Assembly (NCBI GenBank): GCA_026981635.1
Contig: JALSIF010000300.1
Location: 1 to 9,032, forward strand
DNA: 9,032 nucleotides
Direction of reading: 5' to 3'
Origin: a bacterium
GTDB taxonomy: Bacteria > 4484-113 > JALSIF01
Below, one piece after another: positions 7,093 to 9,032 of this stretch. A model generated the notes under the pieces. That model searched no databases. It was given only the letters and a program-made list of their open reading frames with translations, and was not told the DNA's origin. Position 1 is the first letter of the stretch, and each line of letters starts with the position of its first letter. The position numbers and the translations under genes were made by a program.

Positions 7093-8306
7093 GCCTCCTC
7101 CCACCTCCACTGGCTGAAATCCCGGCGCCCCCCACAAAGCTCCCGGTGGAGCCGGAGAAAGGCCCTCAGCACCCGGCCGGGGGCATACTTTCTCACCAGC
7201 ACCTCGGCCCCCTCCGCCGCCCGCTCCTGCCAGCGGGAAAGCTCGGAGAGCACCTCGGCCATCGCCCGGGCGAGCTCGTGCGGATTACCGGGTGGGACCA
7301 GCCTGCCCAGGCGACCTCCCTCCAGGATGTCGGCCACCGCCCCCACATCGGTGGCCACCACCGGCCGCCGGCAGAGCAGCGCCTCCAGCAGAGCGTTGGG
7401 GAAGCCCTCGGTGCGGGAGGGAAGCACCACCAGGTGGGCGAGGTGATAGAGCGGCTCCACATCCTCCCGCCAGCCGAGGAAGCTCGCCCACTTAGCGATG
7501 CCCAGCTCCTCTGCTAGCCCCTCAAGCTCCCCCCGGTGGGGACCGTCGCCGGCGATGAGCAGGCGCAGCCTGGGATGGGTTGGGATCAGCTCGGCCACCG
7601 CCCGGATGAGGTCGTGCTGTCCCTTCTCGGGCAGGAGAAGCCTGCCCACCGCTAGCACCACCACCTCTTCTTCCTCCAGCTTCAGCTCTTCCCTAAGGGC
7701 GGCAAGCTCCCCCGCCCCCGGCTGGGTCAGGGGGGAGGGCTCAAAGTAGTTGGGCAGATAGACCGAGCGGGCGGGGGAGATGCCCGCCAGGGACCGCCAG
7801 TTGGAGAGCCCCTTGGGGTTGTTTACCGCCACCAGGTCTAGCCGTGGGCGGATCAGGCGCAGGCTCAGCCGCTGCCTGGCCGGGCTTGGGATGCGCCGGG
7901 CCTCGTCCTTGAGACCGCTGTTTAGCAGGTGGCAGATTAGCCTCGCCCCGGGGGGAAGGGTAAGGGCCGCCCAGAGGGCGGGTCGGGCCAGCCAGGCGTC
8001 AACCACCTGGGGCCGAAGTCTTATCCACAGGCGAAACAGCCCCGCCAGGGTGAGGGGATCAAGCTCCACCCTTCGCCTGAGGGTGATGAGCTTCAGTTGG
8101 TGGCGGTCCACATAGTCCCACACCTTGCTGGGCTGGGGAGTGAGGGAGATGAGGGTCAGCTCCACCTCGGGGTCTTCCGCCAGGGCGCGGGCGGTCATCA
8201 GCGCCTGCTTCTCGCCCCCGCCGCCAAAGTAGGTATCGGCCAGAAAGGCCAGGCGCAGCCGGCTGGCTGACCTGCTCAGGGATGGGGCGGTGGTGGGGAA
8301 CCTCAT
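7089..8306 (-). CDS. GT4-family glycosyltransferase, first of a tandem pair
   Basis: A GT-B fold glycosyltransferase of 405 residues. After an extra ~16-residue N-terminal stretch (Ser/Arg/Pro-rich), the acceptor domain begins LRLAFLADTYFGGGGEKQAL (17-36). NSGLKDEARRIPSP (129-142) is shared in form with the second glycosyltransferase. The donor domain has VGRLLLPEKGQHDLIRA (220-236), AGDGP (252-256), LGW (277-279) and the EX7E pair Glu300/Glu308 in SRTEGFPNALLEA. VGAVADILEG (321-330) follows. The ATG at 8304-8306 is the only ATG before the fold. An AGGAG 9 nt upstream may lie above the transcription start rather than in the mRNA. It ends in the GTGA overlap with the second glycosyltransferase, so the two form one operon. 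The specific sugar is not predictable. Role: sequential transfer steps for a cell-surface glycan (inference). Confidence 0.88.
   Translation of the reverse strand: MRFPTTAPSLSRSASRLRLAFLADTYFGGGGEKQALMTARALAEDPEVELTLISLTPQPSKVWDYVDRHQLKLITLRRRVELDPLTLAGLFRLWIRLRPQVVDAWLARPALWAALTLPPGARLICHLLNSGLKDEARRIPSPARQRLSLRLIRPRLDLVAVNNPKGLSNWRSLAGISPARSVYLPNYFEPSPLTQPGAGELAALREELKLEEEEVVVLAVGRLLLPEKGQHDLIRAVAELIPTHPRLRLLIAGDGPHRGELEGLAEELGIAKWASFLGWREDVEPLYHLAHLVVLPSRTEGFPNALLEALLCRRPVVATDVGAVADILEGGRLGRLVPPGNPHELARAMAEVLSELSRWQERAAEGAEVLVRKYAPGRVLRAFLRLHRELCGGRRDFSQWRWEEA
7094..7108 (-). promoter_or_regulatory. Shine-Dalgarno region of the second glycosyltransferase
   Basis: The minus strand carries GGAGGTGGGAGGAGG just before the GTG at 7092. 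GGAGGT is 10 nt from the start and a GGAGG about 4 nt. It lies within the last codons of the upstream glycosyltransferase and supports the GTG/TGA (GTGA) coupled start. Confidence 0.75.
7393..7420. repeat. 28-bp exact direct repeat, copy 2 (in first glycosyltransferase)
   Basis: Second copy of the repeat at 6221-6248, 1172 bp away in the same orientation and at the equivalent codons of the first glycosyltransferase. Strong codon bias on a conserved motif, recent duplication or gene conversion could each explain it. Confidence 0.9.
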
Positions 8307-8318
8307 GGGAGGGCGCTC

Positions 8319-8327
8319 CTATAATAG
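8319..8327. promoter_or_regulatory. Symmetric bidirectional -10 element between glycosyltransferase operon and CapK-like gene
   Basis: CTATAATAG is a palindrome except for its central base. On the plus strand it gives TATAAT (8320-8325), ending 8 nt before the ATG of the CapK-like gene. On the minus strand it gives TATTAT (8321-8326), ending 14 nt before the ATG of the first glycosyltransferase. The whole gap is only 27 bp, so one site must serve both genes or they use promoters inside each other. No convincing -35 is seen on either side. Confidence 0.5.
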
Positions 8328-8333
8328 CCCGGG

Positions 8334-9032
8334 ATGCTCTCCCTGCCCCGAGAACTGACCACCCTGCGGGGAGCTGCATTCCTCCTCAACCACCTGCGCC
8401 GTCCCCACCTCTGGCAGGCTCGGCAGCTGCTTATGCCGGTGGGAGCTAGGCAGTTTGATCCCGGAAGACTGCCCGGTCCGGCATATTTGGCCTCCAGCCT
8501 GGCCCGGGCGGCCGAGGAGGGAGGCTCAGCCTGGCTCAGGGAGCTTGGCCAACGCTACCTTTCCCTGGGGCGACCCGCTCCCTGGGAGGAGGAATTCGCC
8601 CATCTTCCCGTGCTGGAGAAGGAGCGACTGAAAAGTTCCCTTTCCGAGTTGGTCTATCCCTGGGCCCCTCGCAGGAGGCTTTTGGAGGTGAGGACCGGCG
8701 GCTCCACCGGGGTACCTACCCCGATCATGACCGGGCCCCTGCTCAGGGCAGTCTTTACCTACCTGGTGCTCAGGGGCCAGGCCGAGGTGGGCTGGCGCTT
8801 CGGGGATCGGGTGGTCCTGGTGTGGGGGAGGGACTTTGACCAGCCCGATGTGGTGCTCGGCCCCCTCACCCCGTCAGACTGGATACGGGGCATCGTCCCC
8901 TTCAAGGTGTGGGAGGTGGAACGCTACCTTGACCCCATCCGGCGGGAGCTGATCCGGCCGGGCAGGAAGTGGTTGCTGGGCTACGCCTCCAAACTCTTTG
9001 TGGTGGCGGAGAGGCTGGCCGAGCAGGGGATG
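8334..9032 (+). CDS. CapK/PaaK-like adenylate-forming family protein, 3' end cut by window edge
   Basis: An open frame of 233 codons runs from the ATG at 8334 to the window edge without a stop. The protein begins MLSLPRELTTLRGAAFLLNH. The diagnostic motif is RTGGSTGVPTPI (120-131), the Ser/Thr/Gly-rich AMP-binding loop of phenylacetate-CoA-ligase-like proteins. It is preceded by LPVLEKERLK (91-100), which resembles the conserved 'P-x-L-x-K-x-x-L' segment of CapK/PaaK proteins. GYASKLFVVAERLAEQG (216-232) matches the helix after the first core strands in that group. These proteins activate a carboxylate with ATP. CapK homologues sit in capsule and exopolysaccharide loci, where their substrate is mostly unknown. 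About half of a typical ~430-residue protein is present. No SD is visible; a TATAAT ends 8 nt upstream. It is divergent from two glycosyltransferases, supporting a glycan-modification role rather than phenylacetate catabolism (inference). Confidence 0.75.
   Translation, partial: MLSLPRELTTLRGAAFLLNHLRRPHLWQARQLLMPVGARQFDPGRLPGPAYLASSLARAAEEGGSAWLRELGQRYLSLGRPAPWEEEFAHLPVLEKERLKSSLSELVYPWAPRRRLLEVRTGGSTGVPTPIMTGPLLRAVFTYLVLRGQAEVGWRFGDRVVLVWGRDFDQPDVVLGPLTPSDWIRGIVPFKVWEVERYLDPIRRELIRPGRKWLLGYASKLFVVAERLAEQGM

Noticed and set aside
7093-7137. A TTG start 15 codons upstream for the second glycosyltransferase.
   Set aside because: The GTG at 7092 has a strong SD, a GTGA coupling overlap, and begins directly at the first β-strand.
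8334-8500. Slightly more A/T-ending codons at the start of the CapK-like gene, suggesting transfer.
   Set aside because: Only about a third of the first ~50 codons end in A/T versus about a quarter in galE, and the rest of the gene is as GC-rich as its neighbours. The difference is too small to argue for transfer.

Overview
The window is a compact stretch of high-GC bacterial chromosome in which nearly every base is coding. It holds eight genes and has no gap above about 55 bases. Proteins are rich in Leu, Arg, Glu and Gly. Codons are mostly G/C-ending, with frequent AGG, GGG and CTC, and GTG starts are common. No rRNA, tRNA, mobile element or CRISPR array is visible. The content is bacterial (PurL/PurF, GalE, GT4 glycosyltransferases, a CapK-like adenylate-forming protein), but the lineage cannot be fixed from the sequence alone. 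The codon style and apparently leaderless first genes would suit a high-GC, possibly thermophilic, non-proteobacterial group. That is inference.

Layout: (1) 1-1069, minus strand: a DUF1232 membrane-associated protein followed by nadE (NAD+ synthetase), which runs off the left edge. (2) 1119-4906, minus strand: purL then purF, overlapping by 10 nt, for two steps of de novo purine synthesis. (3) 4961-5941, plus strand: galE, divergent from purL across a 54-bp gap that carries both promoters. (4) 5938-8306, minus strand: two tandem, mutually similar GT4 glycosyltransferases. They are coupled by a 4-nt GTGA overlap and converge on galE so tightly that both TAG stops share one CTAG. (5) 8334-9032, plus strand: a CapK/PaaK-like adenylate-forming protein, divergent from the glycosyltransferases and cut by the right edge.

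The left half is housekeeping nucleotide and cofactor metabolism. The right half looks like part of a surface-polysaccharide or glycoconjugate locus: GalE supplies UDP-galactose-type donors, the GT4 enzymes transfer sugars, and CapK-like proteins are commonly found in capsule clusters.

The most interesting non-coding signal is promoter architecture. Genes that begin transcription units (purL, galE, the CapK-like gene, probably the DUF1232 gene) have a TANNNT -10-like hexamer only 6-10 nt before the start codon and no Shine-Dalgarno. Genes inside units (purF, second GT) have clear Shine-Dalgarno sequences. The 27-bp gap between the first GT and the CapK-like gene carries a near-palindromic CTATAATAG that could serve as a -10 in both directions. 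No clearly new multi-gene system was identified.
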